Source of the DNA: a virus
DNA: 36,445 nt
IMG/VR virus record: IMGVR_UViG_3300028393_000179
Span: 1-36,445 of that record
Reading direction: 5' to 3' (one strand)
The position numbers and the translations under genes are program-made. Positions 23,748 through 30,378 of this stretch are shown here, piece by piece. The notes beneath the pieces are model-generated. The model saw only the letters and a program-made list of their open reading frames with translations, had not been told where the DNA came from and made no database searches. Positions within the stretch are counted from its first letter, which is position 1. Every line of letters begins with the position of its first letter.

Positions 23748-24476
23748 TTACGCTGCCTGCGTGACCTTGGGGCGCATGATCATGGTCTGCGCCACGCCGT
23801 TGTAGACCGCGTGGTCTTTGATGGTGGCCTTGACCTCGCCGGTCTCGTTCAGGCCCAGGAAGTCGGCGTTGCCCTTGTAGATGACCACGTTGCCGGCTGC
23901 GTCGCGGCAGATGCTCATCCAGCTCACGCCGAACTGGGACTCCAGACGGACCTCGCGCTCGCAGGTCAGGGTCAGGGTGACCTTGTCACCGACCGCGCCG
24001 ACGTGCGCGCTGGGGGCCTTGGCACGCTTGGCGACCTCGGCGTCGACCAGGGCGATCTGGCGCTCTGTAGGGGCCTTAGCGCGGGACAGGAAGGACTCAC
24101 GGAAACCGACCCAGAAGTCGCCGTCCAGGCCCTGCAGCTTGGCGACGAACTCGGCGTTATCGGCCACAAAAGCCGCGCGCTGGGCGATCAGCTCGGCCTC
24201 GCGGGCAGCGTAGATGGCGTTGGTCTTGGCGGTCGACGCCTCGGCGCGCTTGACCGCCGCAGCGTCGAGCTTGGCGTTCTGTTCGGCGGTGTACAGCTTG
24301 TCCACCTTGACCTTGCCGACGCCAGAGCCGCCGCACAAGAAGCAGAAGTAGCCGGTGTGGTTCCACTCGCGACGGCCACCAGCGCCACCGCAGCGGGTGC
24401 ACTTCGACGTGTAGCTGTAGCCGCCAGTGCAGTTGGCGGTGCGGGGGGTTCCTGCGCGGGTGAAAAGCTGGGCCAT
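23748..24476 (-). CDS. Zinc-finger (CxxCxGxG) phage protein
   Basis: Started at the ATG at 24476 (242 residues), with AGGAAGATC upstream; an in-frame TTG at 24500 is less likely. Residues about 25-52 form a DnaJ-like zinc finger: CTRCGGAGGRREWNHTGYFCFLCGGSG. A Lys/Ala-rich helical region follows. The C-terminal domain (FGVSWMSICRDAAGNVVIYKG..., EVKATIKDHAVYNGVAQTMIMRPKV) is a module I have seen attached to zinc fingers in many phage and prophage proteins. Nucleic-acid binding is likely; the specific role is unknown. It follows the 24501-24707 gene with a short gap. Confidence 0.78.
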   Translation of the reverse strand: MAQLFTRAGTPRTANCTGGYSYTSKCTRCGGAGGRREWNHTGYFCFLCGGSGVGKVKVDKLYTAEQNAKLDAAAVKRAEASTAKTNAIYAAREAELIAQRAAFVADNAEFVAKLQGLDGDFWVGFRESFLSRAKAPTERQIALVDAEVAKRAKAPSAHVGAVGDKVTLTLTCEREVRLESQFGVSWMSICRDAAGNVVIYKGNADFLGLNETGEVKATIKDHAVYNGVAQTMIMRPKVTQAA

Positions 24477-24500
24477 GTCGATCTTCCTGTTGGACGCCAA

Positions 24501-24707
24501 TTAGGCAAAATGCCGAGCGGTGGCGTCAGTAATTTCGGCAAAAATTTTCACATCGGCGGCATGGTCGTCCAAATATTCTTGCGCGTTGTCGTAGCCCCAC
24601 AAGATCGCGCAATGCGCAATTGCAGCCTCTGGGCTGGAGGCCGCAATCACGGCAATGTTGTGCCGGTCGTTGCGTTTTGTGCTGCTGGCAAAAATTTGGT
24701 AGTTCAT
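24501..24707 (-). CDS. Hypothetical protein
   Basis: A 68-residue protein, the first gene after element copy 3. The sequence MNYQIFASSTKRNDRHNIAVIAASSPEAAIAHCAILWGYDNAQEYLDDH... reads as a beta-alpha-beta unit with a final helix, as in many small phage proteins that begin MxYxIFA and contain an ASSPEAAI helix. A ribosome binding site GGAGATCGAC precedes the ATG. Function unknown. Confidence 0.68.
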   Translation of the reverse strand: MNYQIFASSTKRNDRHNIAVIAASSPEAAIAHCAILWGYDNAQEYLDDHAADVKIFAEITDATARHFA

Positions 24708-24717
24708 GTCGATCTCC

Positions 24718-24771
24718 GTTGCTGATGTAGAGATTCTAACTACAAGTTTGAGCCCCGTGGGGCTTTTTTTT
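24718..24771 (-). promoter_or_regulatory. Repeated regulatory element, copy 3 with plus-strand terminator-like hairpin
   Basis: The minus-strand core GTTAGAATCTC then TACATCAGCAAC lies at 24740-24718, directly before GGAGATCGACATG. TAGAAT resembles a -10 box. Upstream on the minus strand are a GCCCC/GGGGC hairpin and then an eight-base A-run 25 bases before TAGAAT, a place where an UP element could sit. Read on the plus strand, 24751-24771 is AGCCCC-GT-GGGGCT plus eight T, a good terminator against antisense read-through. Confidence 0.65.
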
Positions 24772-24780
24772 CAACTATTT

Positions 24781-25053
24781 TTACGCCCCGGTCAGGTTGT
24801 CGGCCTCGACCGCGTAGTCGTGCAACCAGACGTCAGCGACGCCTTCGAGCGTCTCCGCAAGGCCTTCCAGCGTCTCCGCGTGCTTGCGGTGGGCGCTGAT
24901 GTAGCGCAGCGTGTCCACCGCCTCCTTGAGCAGGTAGCGCATGCGGTCGAGCTCGGCCTCCTGGTCCGCCAGGGCGGCGTGCAGGCCCGTTGCCAGGGTG
25001 TTGCCCGCCACGTAGGCGGAGATCTCGTTCTCGGTGTGAGTCGATGTGGTCAT
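24781..25053 (-). CDS. Hypothetical protein
   Basis: A 90-residue protein, last gene of the 25050-25595 cluster, overlapping its upstream neighbour by four bases. It is helical and His/Glu-rich: AALADQEAELDRMRYLLKEAVDTLRYISAHRKHAETLEGLAETLEGV. A short tandem peptide (ETLEGLAETLEGV) is seen near residues 60-72. No family recognised. Confidence 0.65.
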   Translation of the reverse strand: MTTSTHTENEISAYVAGNTLATGLHAALADQEAELDRMRYLLKEAVDTLRYISAHRKHAETLEGLAETLEGVADVWLHDYAVEADNLTGA

Positions 25054-25244
25054 TGTTTACACTCCTTGCACGCGCACAACATAACCGTGCGCAGTTTGGT
25101 TTTTGCTTCTTGCGGCGTGTCGAACCCCTCGACATGCGTTGGCGATTGTGGGTCGCTACCCCAACGCCAACCCGGCTTCAGCGTCACGAGAATGCCGTTG
25201 CCAATGTTGCGCTCGTCATCCCAGTGCTCTACTTTGCGGTTCAT
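25050..25244 (-). CDS. Small conserved hypothetical protein with C-terminal Cys cluster
   Basis: A 64-residue protein with ATGA overlap to the next gene. The sequence NGILVTLKPGWRWGSDPQSPTHVEGFDTPQEAKTKLRTVMLCACKECKQ has a conserved-looking GILVTLKPGW...THxEGFDTPQEA core and ends in CACKEC. I recognise this pattern from small phage proteins but know no function. Metal binding by the terminal cysteines is possible. Confidence 0.65.
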   Translation of the reverse strand: MNRKVEHWDDERNIGNGILVTLKPGWRWGSDPQSPTHVEGFDTPQEAKTKLRTVMLCACKECKQ

Positions 25245-25247
25245 GGT

Positions 25248-25595
25248 TCAATCCTCCAGGAAGTAGCGGACCAACAGGTCGTGGATGTCGTCGTGGTACT
25301 CGTCGTTCGGCAGGGCAGCGCCGGCGATCACGGTCAGGCAGTCTCCGACCAGATACACCTCCAGGCCCGTCACCTGAGCGATGGCCTCGGCGATCTCGTC
25401 GAAACGCGCGACCTTGAGGTCTTCGCTGGCGATCTCGTCCTCGAACTCCCAGGCTTCCGCCAGGAAATCGTCCAGGACATCCCTGGCGTGTTGGATTGCG
25501 CGCCGGCAATCCCGGCTGAAAATGTTGATGTCGTCCGAGATGCGGAACATCTCGTCGAGGCCGTCTACCTCGTTGTCTTGCTGAACATGCGCCAT
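25248..25595 (-). CDS. Acidic hypothetical protein
   Basis: A 115-residue acidic, helical protein, lead gene after element copy 4, with GGAGAGACG before its ATG. The sequence includes DINIFSRDCRRAIQHARDVLDDFLAEAWEFEDEIASED and YHDDIHDLLVRYFLED. Strong negative charge in a small early phage protein is typical of DNA-mimic inhibitors, but that is only a possibility. No family recognised. Confidence 0.65.
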   Translation of the reverse strand: MAHVQQDNEVDGLDEMFRISDDINIFSRDCRRAIQHARDVLDDFLAEAWEFEDEIASEDLKVARFDEIAEAIAQVTGLEVYLVGDCLTVIAGAALPNDEYHDDIHDLLVRYFLED

Positions 25596-25611
25596 GTCGT
25601 CTCTCCGTTGC

Positions 25612-25672
25612 GTTGCTGATGTAGAGATTCTAACCTGCAGTTACAGCCTACTGGGGACTTTTCTTCAACTTT
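25612..25672 (-). promoter_or_regulatory. Repeated regulatory element, copy 4
   Basis: Minus-strand core GTTAGAATCTC then TACATCAGCAAC (25634-25612), identical to copy 3 over all 23 bases. Upstream are GGCTGTAACT and an A-rich stretch (GTTGAAGAAAAG) ending 25 bases before TAGAAT, the same spacing as copy 3. It precedes the gene starting at 25595. The 25596-25716 gap holds no gene. Confidence 0.65.
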
Positions 25673-25716
25673 TTTTCGTGCTGGGTCTCTTCCGTAGGCA
25701 GGCCTTGCTGGGACCG

Positions 25717-25995
25717 TCACTTCTCCAGCTCCTTGATGCGCCGCAACGCGCACTCGTAGTGCCTGGGGCCGTAGCTCCAGCAGTCGGGGCCGTGCGTACC
25801 AATGTGCCCTTCTCGGTCATCTTGGTACTTGAGGGCGCGTTTGAGGCGCTCGTTTTCCGTTAGGGCGTCGCCTAGCAGAAGGTCTAGGTTGCGTTCTATT
25901 TCAGTCATATCTTTTCGTCCTTTATGTACAACAGTGGCAGAATCCTGAATAGCATCAACTAGTATCTTGTGTTCGTCTGGTGTAAGTTCAATCAT
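25717..25995 (-). CDS. Hypothetical protein
   Basis: Started at the ATG at 25995 (92 residues), preceded by GAGGAAAA; the frame stays open upstream but would overlap another gene. The sequence MIELTPDEHKILVDAIQDSATVVHKGRKDMTEIERNLDLLLGDALTENERLKRALKYQDD... is helical, with a His/Tyr/Cys-containing C-terminus (HGPDCWSYGPRHYECALRRIKELEK). It overlaps the end of its upstream neighbour by eight bases. Function unknown. Confidence 0.65.
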   Translation of the reverse strand: MIELTPDEHKILVDAIQDSATVVHKGRKDMTEIERNLDLLLGDALTENERLKRALKYQDDREGHIGTHGPDCWSYGPRHYECALRRIKELEK

Positions 25996-26230
25996 TGCAG
26001 TTTTCCTCATATTTATAAACGCTAACGGGAGCCCGCGTTTCAACCCCAATAGAGTGGAAATGTTTAAGCGCTTGATTAATCGCATCATCGTCAGATTCGG
26101 CGGTGACGGATATCCCGGTTTGGTTAAATCTACCGATTGCGTCGCGTTGACGAGTTTCAAACACTACAAAATAAGGCGAGCGCAAGTTAAGAATATCTCT
26201 TTGGGACGATGCTTGTTGATGTTCGTTCAT
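25988..26230 (-). CDS. Hypothetical protein
   Basis: An 80-residue protein. After a short polar start the sequence YFVVFETRQRDAIGRFNQTGISVTAESDDDAINQALKHFHSIGVETRAPVSVYKYEE looks like a beta-alpha-beta-type small domain with a V-x-A-x-S-x-D-x-A-I helix start, as in many short phage proteins that handle no known substrate. Its DNA (25.99-26.23 kb) is noticeably more AT-rich than its neighbours, suggesting recent acquisition. Confidence 0.62.
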   Translation of the reverse strand: MNEHQQASSQRDILNLRSPYFVVFETRQRDAIGRFNQTGISVTAESDDDAINQALKHFHSIGVETRAPVSVYKYEENCND

Positions 26231-26233
26231 GGC

Positions 26234-26440
26234 TCAATGCCCCCTAGTTGTTTGCTTGACAGAGTTGGTCATCATCGCGTCGACCAGCTCCCGGAACGTC
26301 GGCGTCTCCGCGAACTCAACGTCCTCCAGGTCCCGAGTGTCGACTGCCATGCCGACCCGGTCACCGTACTGCACGGCGACCACGCGCTGGCTCAGGTAGC
26401 GGAACCGAGCGGCGTCTAGCGCGTCGGTGTCGTCACTCAT
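26234..26440 (-). CDS. Small acidic hypothetical protein
   Basis: Started at the ATG at 26440 (68 residues) inside the last bases of the upstream gene; GGGGCG lies upstream. The sequence MSDDTDALDAARFRYLSQRVVAVQYGDRVGMAVDTRDLEDVEFAETPTFRELVDAMM shows the pattern of a common small phage protein with an N-terminal DAARFRYL helix and a C-terminal FRELVDAMM helix. No function known. Confidence 0.68.
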   Translation of the reverse strand: MSDDTDALDAARFRYLSQRVVAVQYGDRVGMAVDTRDLEDVEFAETPTFRELVDAMMTNSVKQTTRGH

Positions 26441-26699
26441 CGCTGCGCCCCAATACACGCTGCTCCATGAGCCGGTGGCTGTGCTTGAGTTGTCGGTTTT
26501 CCTCCTTCAGCCGGGCAATCTCGGTGGCGGAGTGCCGCAGCCGGCTCTCGGCCTGCTCGATCCAGTTCGCGACGTCCACGGGCATGCGGTAGGTGGCCGT
26601 GGAGGCCACAGGAGCCTCCGCAGGCTCCGACTGGGGCTTGGGTACCACCCGGGTCAGTTTTCGCGCTGCTGGGGCTGTTTTAGGCGTTTGGGTTGCCAT
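26433..26699 (-). CDS. Small protein with C-terminal leucine-zipper-like coiled coil
   Basis: Started at the ATG at 26699 (88 residues) with AAGGAAAC upstream; a longer open frame to 26912 is the shadow of the neighbouring gene. The first half is Lys/Pro/Ala-rich and disordered (MATQTPKTAPAARKLTRVVPKPQ). The second half WIEQAESRLRHSATEIARLKEENRQLKHSHRLMEQRVL is a clear dimeric coiled coil. It overlaps its upstream neighbour by 20 bases. Function unknown. Confidence 0.66.
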   Translation of the reverse strand: MATQTPKTAPAARKLTRVVPKPQSEPAEAPVASTATYRMPVDVANWIEQAESRLRHSATEIARLKEENRQLKHSHRLMEQRVLGRSDE

Positions 26700-26988
26700 T
26701 ACGGTTTCCTTGGTTGATGAAATTCTCGACTTGCTCGTACAGTTCCGGCCTGCCGATGTACAGGGACCCCGCGTCCCGTGTTCGGGCGAACCGGCCATCC
26801 CGCCACCCGAGCCAATAGTTGGCCTTGCGCGGCGCCTTGCCGTCGACGACCAGCTTGCCGCTGATCCACCCCGCAGAATTCTCTTTGACCCGGAAAAAAA
26901 GAAACCAGTCAAGATCCTCGTGGTGGAACGAGTGCAGGTGCATCCATTCGTCGGTTGCGGGGGCGTTGCCCCTGAATTTTTGAGTCAC
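26680..26988 (-). CDS. Hypothetical protein
   Basis: A 102-residue protein starting with GTG at 26988 in a GTGA overlap with the preceding membrane-protein gene. The sequence is aromatic-rich: EWMHLHSFHHEDLDWFLFFRVKENSAGWISGKLVVDGKAPRKANYWLGWRDGRFARTRD. The pattern suggests a compact beta fold. No family recognised. Confidence 0.65.
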   Translation of the reverse strand: MTQKFRGNAPATDEWMHLHSFHHEDLDWFLFFRVKENSAGWISGKLVVDGKAPRKANYWLGWRDGRFARTRDAGSLYIGRPELYEQVENFINQGNRNGNPNA

Positions 26989-27134
26989 AGGGACAACGCC
27001 AGGGCGATGCCAATGCCCGCGAAGACCGCGAACACCAGCGCGCTGGCGACCAGCTCCCCGACGAATGCGTCAAAGAACGACCGCTCCGGCTCGGGGTCGT
27101 AGAACTGCGGCCTACGGCTTTCGGGGTCGAACAT
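26985..27134 (-). CDS. Small single-pass membrane protein (49 residues)
   Basis: Start ATG at 27134 shares its A with the stop codon of the upstream gene (TGATG), and its stop overlaps the next start (GTGA). The product MFDPESRRPQFYDPEPERSF is followed by a hydrophobic helix, FVGELVASALVFAVFAGIGI plus ALALSL, long enough to cross the inner membrane. The topology would leave the charged N-terminus on one side. Function unknown; the overlaps on both sides support translation. Confidence 0.7.
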   Translation of the reverse strand: MFDPESRRPQFYDPEPERSFFDAFVGELVASALVFAVFAGIGIALALSL

Positions 27135-27301
27135 CAAAAATTCCAGGGCTTCAAGCCCTTGGCCTTGCAGATGCGGCGGGCCTCGCCGAGAGTGCCGGCG
27201 AGGAACTCGCCGGTCTGGTCGTTGATCGACGGGGTTGCGTGAACGATCACGCGAAACTTTGCGGGCCAGCCCTTGGGGGCCTTGTAGATTGATGCGTACA
27301 T
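27134..27301 (-). CDS. Small hypothetical protein (55 residues)
   Basis: ATG at 27301 is preceded by AAGGAGAGC, a strong ribosome binding site. The product MYASIYKAPKGWPAKFRVIVHATPSINDQTGEFLAGTLGEARRICKAKGLKPWNF is basic and reads as two or three beta strands followed by an amphipathic helix (TLGEARRICKAKGL). Its stop overlaps the start of the downstream membrane-protein gene, indicating coupled translation. No family recognised. Confidence 0.7.
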   Translation of the reverse strand: MYASIYKAPKGWPAKFRVIVHATPSINDQTGEFLAGTLGEARRICKAKGLKPWNF

Positions 27302-27338
27302 TGCTGCTCTCCTTGGAATGGGGCCGAGGCCCCGGGGT

Positions 27339-27638
27339 TTACTTGAGGGAAATCTTGACGGTGAAAACCGCCGACAGGGTGGCGTACTTCGCGATGACCT
27401 CAGGCGCCACGCCCAGGTCCTTCACGAGCTTGCTGTAGGCCACCGTGGTGCGGTCGGCCTGGACGACCGTGGCCTTGAAGAACTCGCCCTCGAACGCCTT
27501 AGGCGCGTCCACCGACGCCGTAGCGGCGTCGCGGAAGGACTCCTTGAGGGCCTCGGCCTTGGCCGTCAGGGCGGCGATCTGGGAGAGCAACGAGCCGAGC
27601 TCGTCGGCATTAGAGGCGGTGTTTGCGATTGCGTTCAT
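27339..27638 (-). CDS. Conserved small phage protein
   Basis: A 99-residue protein, lead gene after element copy 5, with AAGGACAGC before its ATG. The N-terminal half is a coiled coil (ADELGSLLSQIAALTAKAEALKESFRDAA). The second half (FEGEFFKATVVQADRTTVAYSKLVKDLGVAPEVIAKYATLSAVFTVKISLK) has a pattern resembling small phage proteins with an exposed beta-rich end. Function unknown. Confidence 0.7.
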   Translation of the reverse strand: MNAIANTASNADELGSLLSQIAALTAKAEALKESFRDAATASVDAPKAFEGEFFKATVVQADRTTVAYSKLVKDLGVAPEVIAKYATLSAVFTVKISLK

Positions 27639-27658
27639 GGTGCTGTCCTTCGGGGTGG

Positions 27659-27725
27659 GTTGCTGATGTAGAGATCATACAACCGATTCGTTGTACCCCA
27701 CAAGCCCCCTCATCATCTTTTTTTT
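27659..27725 (-). promoter_or_regulatory. Repeated regulatory element, copy 5
   Basis: The minus strand shows TATGATCTC then TACATCAGCAAC ending at 27659, the same core as copies 3 and 4 downstream of the -10-like hexamer, here TATGAT (27679-27674), the best match to a consensus -10. Upstream is a different hairpin, TACAAC-GAATCG-GTTGTA (27695-27678), and an eight-base A-run (27725-27718). It precedes the gene at 27638. Confidence 0.65.
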
Positions 27726-27750
27726 CACCGGGGGGTTGTTCCGTACCCCT

Positions 27751-27880
27751 GCTCTATGTTCCAGACCTAGAGCACCCCTGTCAGGGGGTGCTCCAGGTGG
27801 TATCTGGAACAAGTAGAGCATGCACATTTGCTCTAGATCACGTCTGGAACACGTCTGGAACAGTCTGGAACATCTGGAAC
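27751..27880. repeat. Nested inverted repeats and TCTGGAAC direct repeats (candidate origin or operator)
   Basis: Non-coding region after the primase-helicase gene. GCTCTA/TAGAGC pairs at 27751-56/27768-73 and 27814-19/27830-35 flank a central GC-rich hairpin (GAGCACCCC / GGGGTGCTC, about 27770-27792). GTTCCAGA (27758-65) is mirrored by TCTGGAAC (27803-10). Four more direct TCTGGAAC copies follow at 27843, 27854, 27864 and 27873, about one helical turn apart. An AT-rich stretch AGTAAAAATTTGCATG adjoins at 27881. The rest of 27639-27900 holds no gene. Confidence 0.75.
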
Positions 27881-27900
27881 AGTAAAAATTTGCATGCTCC

Positions 27901-29958
27901 TCAATCCCACATTCCTGCCTCATTATTAGGCAAAGTGACCCTTCCGCCGTCGTCTACCGACAGCCGCCCGACGGCCACGAGCTCGGTGATCGCGCCGTTG
28001 ATTTTGGAGGGTCGGTAGTCCCGCTTGAGGGGCTTGTCTGGGTCGGGCACGAACGCGCGCCGGGCCAGCACCGCCCGCACCAGCTCGGCCTGGGTCAGGG
28101 CCCCGGCGTTGGTCGCCAACAGGGTCGTGGCCTCTTTGAGCACCAGCGGCTGCCAGACAGCCTTGGGGTCGATGTCCTTGGGCTTGCCCTTCTGGTCCAC
28201 CACCGCCTGCCTGCCGACATCGGTGAACTGCACAACGCAGGTCGTCTCATCGTCCCCATCAGCGTCCTGCCCGACGACAACGGTCAAGAGCTCGAACCCA
28301 TACTCGGCCCCGTCAATCCCGCCCTTCATTTTTGTGACCGTGGCGACACGGTCATTGTCGAGCCGAAGCACCTCAATCTCGAAATCCGACGCCGCGCGCA
28401 GCCCTGACCAGCCCCGGGCGCCCTTGCTCTCGTCCTTGCCGCTGTGGTGGATCAGGATGACCATGGCGCCGGTAGCGCGGCTGATGGCCTTGCAGTACCC
28501 AAGGACCTTGCCCATGTCCTCGCCGCTGTTCTCGTTGCCCCCGGGCATGACCTGGGCGAGGGTGTCGATGATGATGACGTCGAACCCGCTGCCCTGGCGC
28601 TTGATCTGCGCGAGCAAGGCCTTGACGTCGATCTCCTCCAAGAAGTTCGGGGCCTCGCCGATGAACCGCATGTTGAACAACTCGGGCGCGATGCCCACGT
28701 GCTGGCAGTACGCCAAGCCGCGCTTGCGCATGTCCTCAACGCCCTCGGCGGCGATCCACAGGGGCGCGACCGGCCTGGGGGTCCGGTGACCGCGCCAGTC
28801 GCGCCCGAGGGTCAGGGTGGCGATCAAGTCGAACGCCACGAATGTCTTGCCGGAGCCGCTGGCGCCGTAGATCACGCCCAGGGTGGCTGCGGGCACGATG
28901 CCCTTGCAGAGCCACGTCGACTTGCGACGAACGAAGAACTCGGGCGCGGTCTCGATGCGAAATCGCTCGGCCTTGGGGGCCGCTCCGATCCGGGGTTCTC
29001 CCTCGGGGTTCTCCCCTGGGGGCGGCCCCAGGTCGTCGAACATGGCCAAGATCTCTTCGCGATTGGTGGCCTTGGGCTTGGCCTTGACGCAGTGCTCGAC
29101 CCACAGGTACTGCTGCGCGCGTATCTCGTTGTCGCCGCGGTGGCGCATCGCGACGTCCATCGCGTGGCTGTTGACCAGCGTCGACAGCACCATCTGGTCG
29201 GACAGGCCCAGGCTGTACAGGCGCACACCGGCGGCGTGCACTGCCGCCGAGCCGTCGCCGTCGTCCAGGCCCTCCAGCAGGAAGGCCATGGTGTCGGCGG
29301 GCAGGTCCAGCGTGTCGATGTCGGGCATCACGACCTCGGGCCACACCTCGGGCATCGGCGGCACGCCCCCAGGGATAACGGTGAGCCTGGGCGCGCTGCT
29401 CTTGCCGTACCGGCTGCGCAGGTTGGCTTGGGTCGCCTCGGTGATCTCGTGGACCCCCAAGGCGTCGCTGCAGACGTCGCCGGTGATCGTCAAGAAGCGC
29501 GCGGCGTGGCCGGCGTACACCTCCACCCCCAGGTCGTGGTTGTTCCAGTCCGTCGGTGACGCGCCCCTGGCAACAATGCGCAGGCCCCGACCGCTCGGTG
29601 AGATCTCGGTGTAGCTGCCGACCATCGCGATGATCTCGATCGCACGGGCTGAGAACGTACCCGCCTCGTCGATACAGTTGTCGATGTCGATGAACGTGAA
29701 CTCGGGCAGCCCTGTCACCACGAACCCCAGGCCTGTGAAGGCGCTGGGTTTGGCCTGCAACTCGGCCTGCGCGGCCTCGAACGAGAGCCACGTCTCGGGC
29801 TTGGCAGTGCTGCGTTGGTTGCCGGGTATCTTGTCCCACTTGCCCCGCTTCTCGTTCCACTGCGCTCGCCAGGGTGACCAGCGCGCCATCGCCTTGAGCT
29901 CGCCGGGGATGTTCGCCGGCTCGTAGACCTCGCCGATCGGCGGGTGTGCTGTTGTCAT
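27901..29958 (-). CDS. Primase-helicase (PrimPol-like domain plus RepA/RecA-type helicase)
   Basis: 685 residues from the ATG at 29958; an in-frame ATG at 30027 would add 23 Pro-rich residues, and neither has a strong ribosome binding site. The N-terminal third resembles the prim-pol domain of phage and plasmid primases: IPGELKAMARWSPW, the acidic pair in FIDIDNCID (about 88-93), SGRGLRIVARG and GVEVYAGHAARFLTITG. The second half is a RepA-like hexameric helicase/ATPase: Walker A GASGSGKT (about 361-368), Walker B DVIIIDTLAQ (about 458), and HHSGKD (about 502). It should prime and unwind phage DNA for the polymerase encoded on the other arm. A repeat-rich region lies just downstream. Confidence 0.88.
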   Translation of the reverse strand: MTTAHPPIGEVYEPANIPGELKAMARWSPWRAQWNEKRGKWDKIPGNQRSTAKPETWLSFEAAQAELQAKPSAFTGLGFVVTGLPEFTFIDIDNCIDEAGTFSARAIEIIAMVGSYTEISPSGRGLRIVARGASPTDWNNHDLGVEVYAGHAARFLTITGDVCSDALGVHEITEATQANLRSRYGKSSAPRLTVIPGGVPPMPEVWPEVVMPDIDTLDLPADTMAFLLEGLDDGDGSAAVHAAGVRLYSLGLSDQMVLSTLVNSHAMDVAMRHRGDNEIRAQQYLWVEHCVKAKPKATNREEILAMFDDLGPPPGENPEGEPRIGAAPKAERFRIETAPEFFVRRKSTWLCKGIVPAATLGVIYGASGSGKTFVAFDLIATLTLGRDWRGHRTPRPVAPLWIAAEGVEDMRKRGLAYCQHVGIAPELFNMRFIGEAPNFLEEIDVKALLAQIKRQGSGFDVIIIDTLAQVMPGGNENSGEDMGKVLGYCKAISRATGAMVILIHHSGKDESKGARGWSGLRAASDFEIEVLRLDNDRVATVTKMKGGIDGAEYGFELLTVVVGQDADGDDETTCVVQFTDVGRQAVVDQKGKPKDIDPKAVWQPLVLKEATTLLATNAGALTQAELVRAVLARRAFVPDPDKPLKRDYRPSKINGAITELVAVGRLSVDDGGRVTLPNNEAGMWD

Positions 29959-30077
29959 TGTTGTCCCAATCTCATGCCGCGTCTCATAGGGGTCGGGTGA
30001 ACTTACCGGCGGGGCAGAGACGGGCATGCTTTTCGACGAGGGGATCAGCCTCGCCTAGCCGGGGTTCGGGGGCCAGT

Positions 30078-30287
30078 CTACACCTCCTTCGACAGCATGT
30101 CGGCGAGCCGTGGGTTGACAAGACGGTCCCGGCCCACGCCGGTGACCTGCTCGACCTCGACGACCCGGGCGCTGGGCACGTACCCCTGCCTGACCCAGTA
30201 GCTGACGACCTGTTGGGTGACGCCGAGCAGGTCGGCCAAGTTGCGTTGGGTGCCCGCGACGCTGACAGCCTCTTGTATTCCAGTCAT
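30078..30287 (-). CDS. Cro/YdaS-like helix-turn-helix regulator
   Basis: A 69-residue protein with AAAGGAGG before the ATG at 30287. The helix-turn-helix spans TQRNLADLLGVTQQVVSYWVRQGYVPSARVVEVEQVTGV (about 13-51), the arrangement of YdaS/Cro-type regulators in which the second helix carries QQVVSYWVRQG. It is the first minus-strand gene after the divergent control region, opposite the plus-strand replication operon. It most likely binds the inverted repeats there to control one or both arms. No integrase or CI-like partner is in the window, so it need not indicate lysogeny. Confidence 0.82.
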   Translation of the reverse strand: MTGIQEAVSVAGTQRNLADLLGVTQQVVSYWVRQGYVPSARVVEVEQVTGVGRDRLVNPRLADMLSKEV

Positions 30288-30329
30288 GACGACCTCCTTT
30301 GTACAAAAAGCCGATGGTACACGAGAAAA

Positions 30330-30357
30330 GTTGTAGGGGGCTTGCGGAGCCTCACAA
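30330..30357 (-). promoter_or_regulatory. Candidate promoter for the regulator (minus strand)
   Basis: On the minus strand TTGTGA (30357-30352), a 16-bp spacer and TACAAC (30335-30330) form a moderate sigma-70 match upstream of the regulator gene. Its -35 lies inside the spacer of the plus-strand promoter, so the two could not be occupied together. Confidence 0.4.
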
Positions 30358-30369
30358 CAATGCTATAGT
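30342..30369 (+). promoter_or_regulatory. Candidate promoter for the replication operon
   Basis: TTGCGG (30342-30347), a 16-bp spacer and TATAGT (30364-30369) preceded by TGC, an extended -10. Transcription would start near 30376, about 38 bases before the first plus-strand gene. Confidence 0.6.
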
Positions 30370-30378
30370 ACCCGGGCT

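Noticed and set aside
26700-26735. Sixth copy of the repeated regulatory element (partial match to the core near 26715)
   Set aside because: Only scattered bases match and the stretch is coding for the end of the 102-residue protein, so it is probably chance.
26700-26912. Longer N-terminus for the coiled-coil gene at 26433-26699
   Set aside because: The added region is Ser/Arg/Gly-rich shadow of the 26680-26988 gene, while the ATG at 26699 has a good ribosome binding site.
27841-27880. CRISPR-like short direct repeats
   Set aside because: The TCTGGAAC units are only eight bases with 1-3-base spacers, so this is an iteron or operator array, not CRISPR.
30078-30287. Lysogeny module
   Set aside because: A lone Cro/YdaS-like regulator without integrase, CI-type repressor or attachment site is not enough to call the phage temperate.
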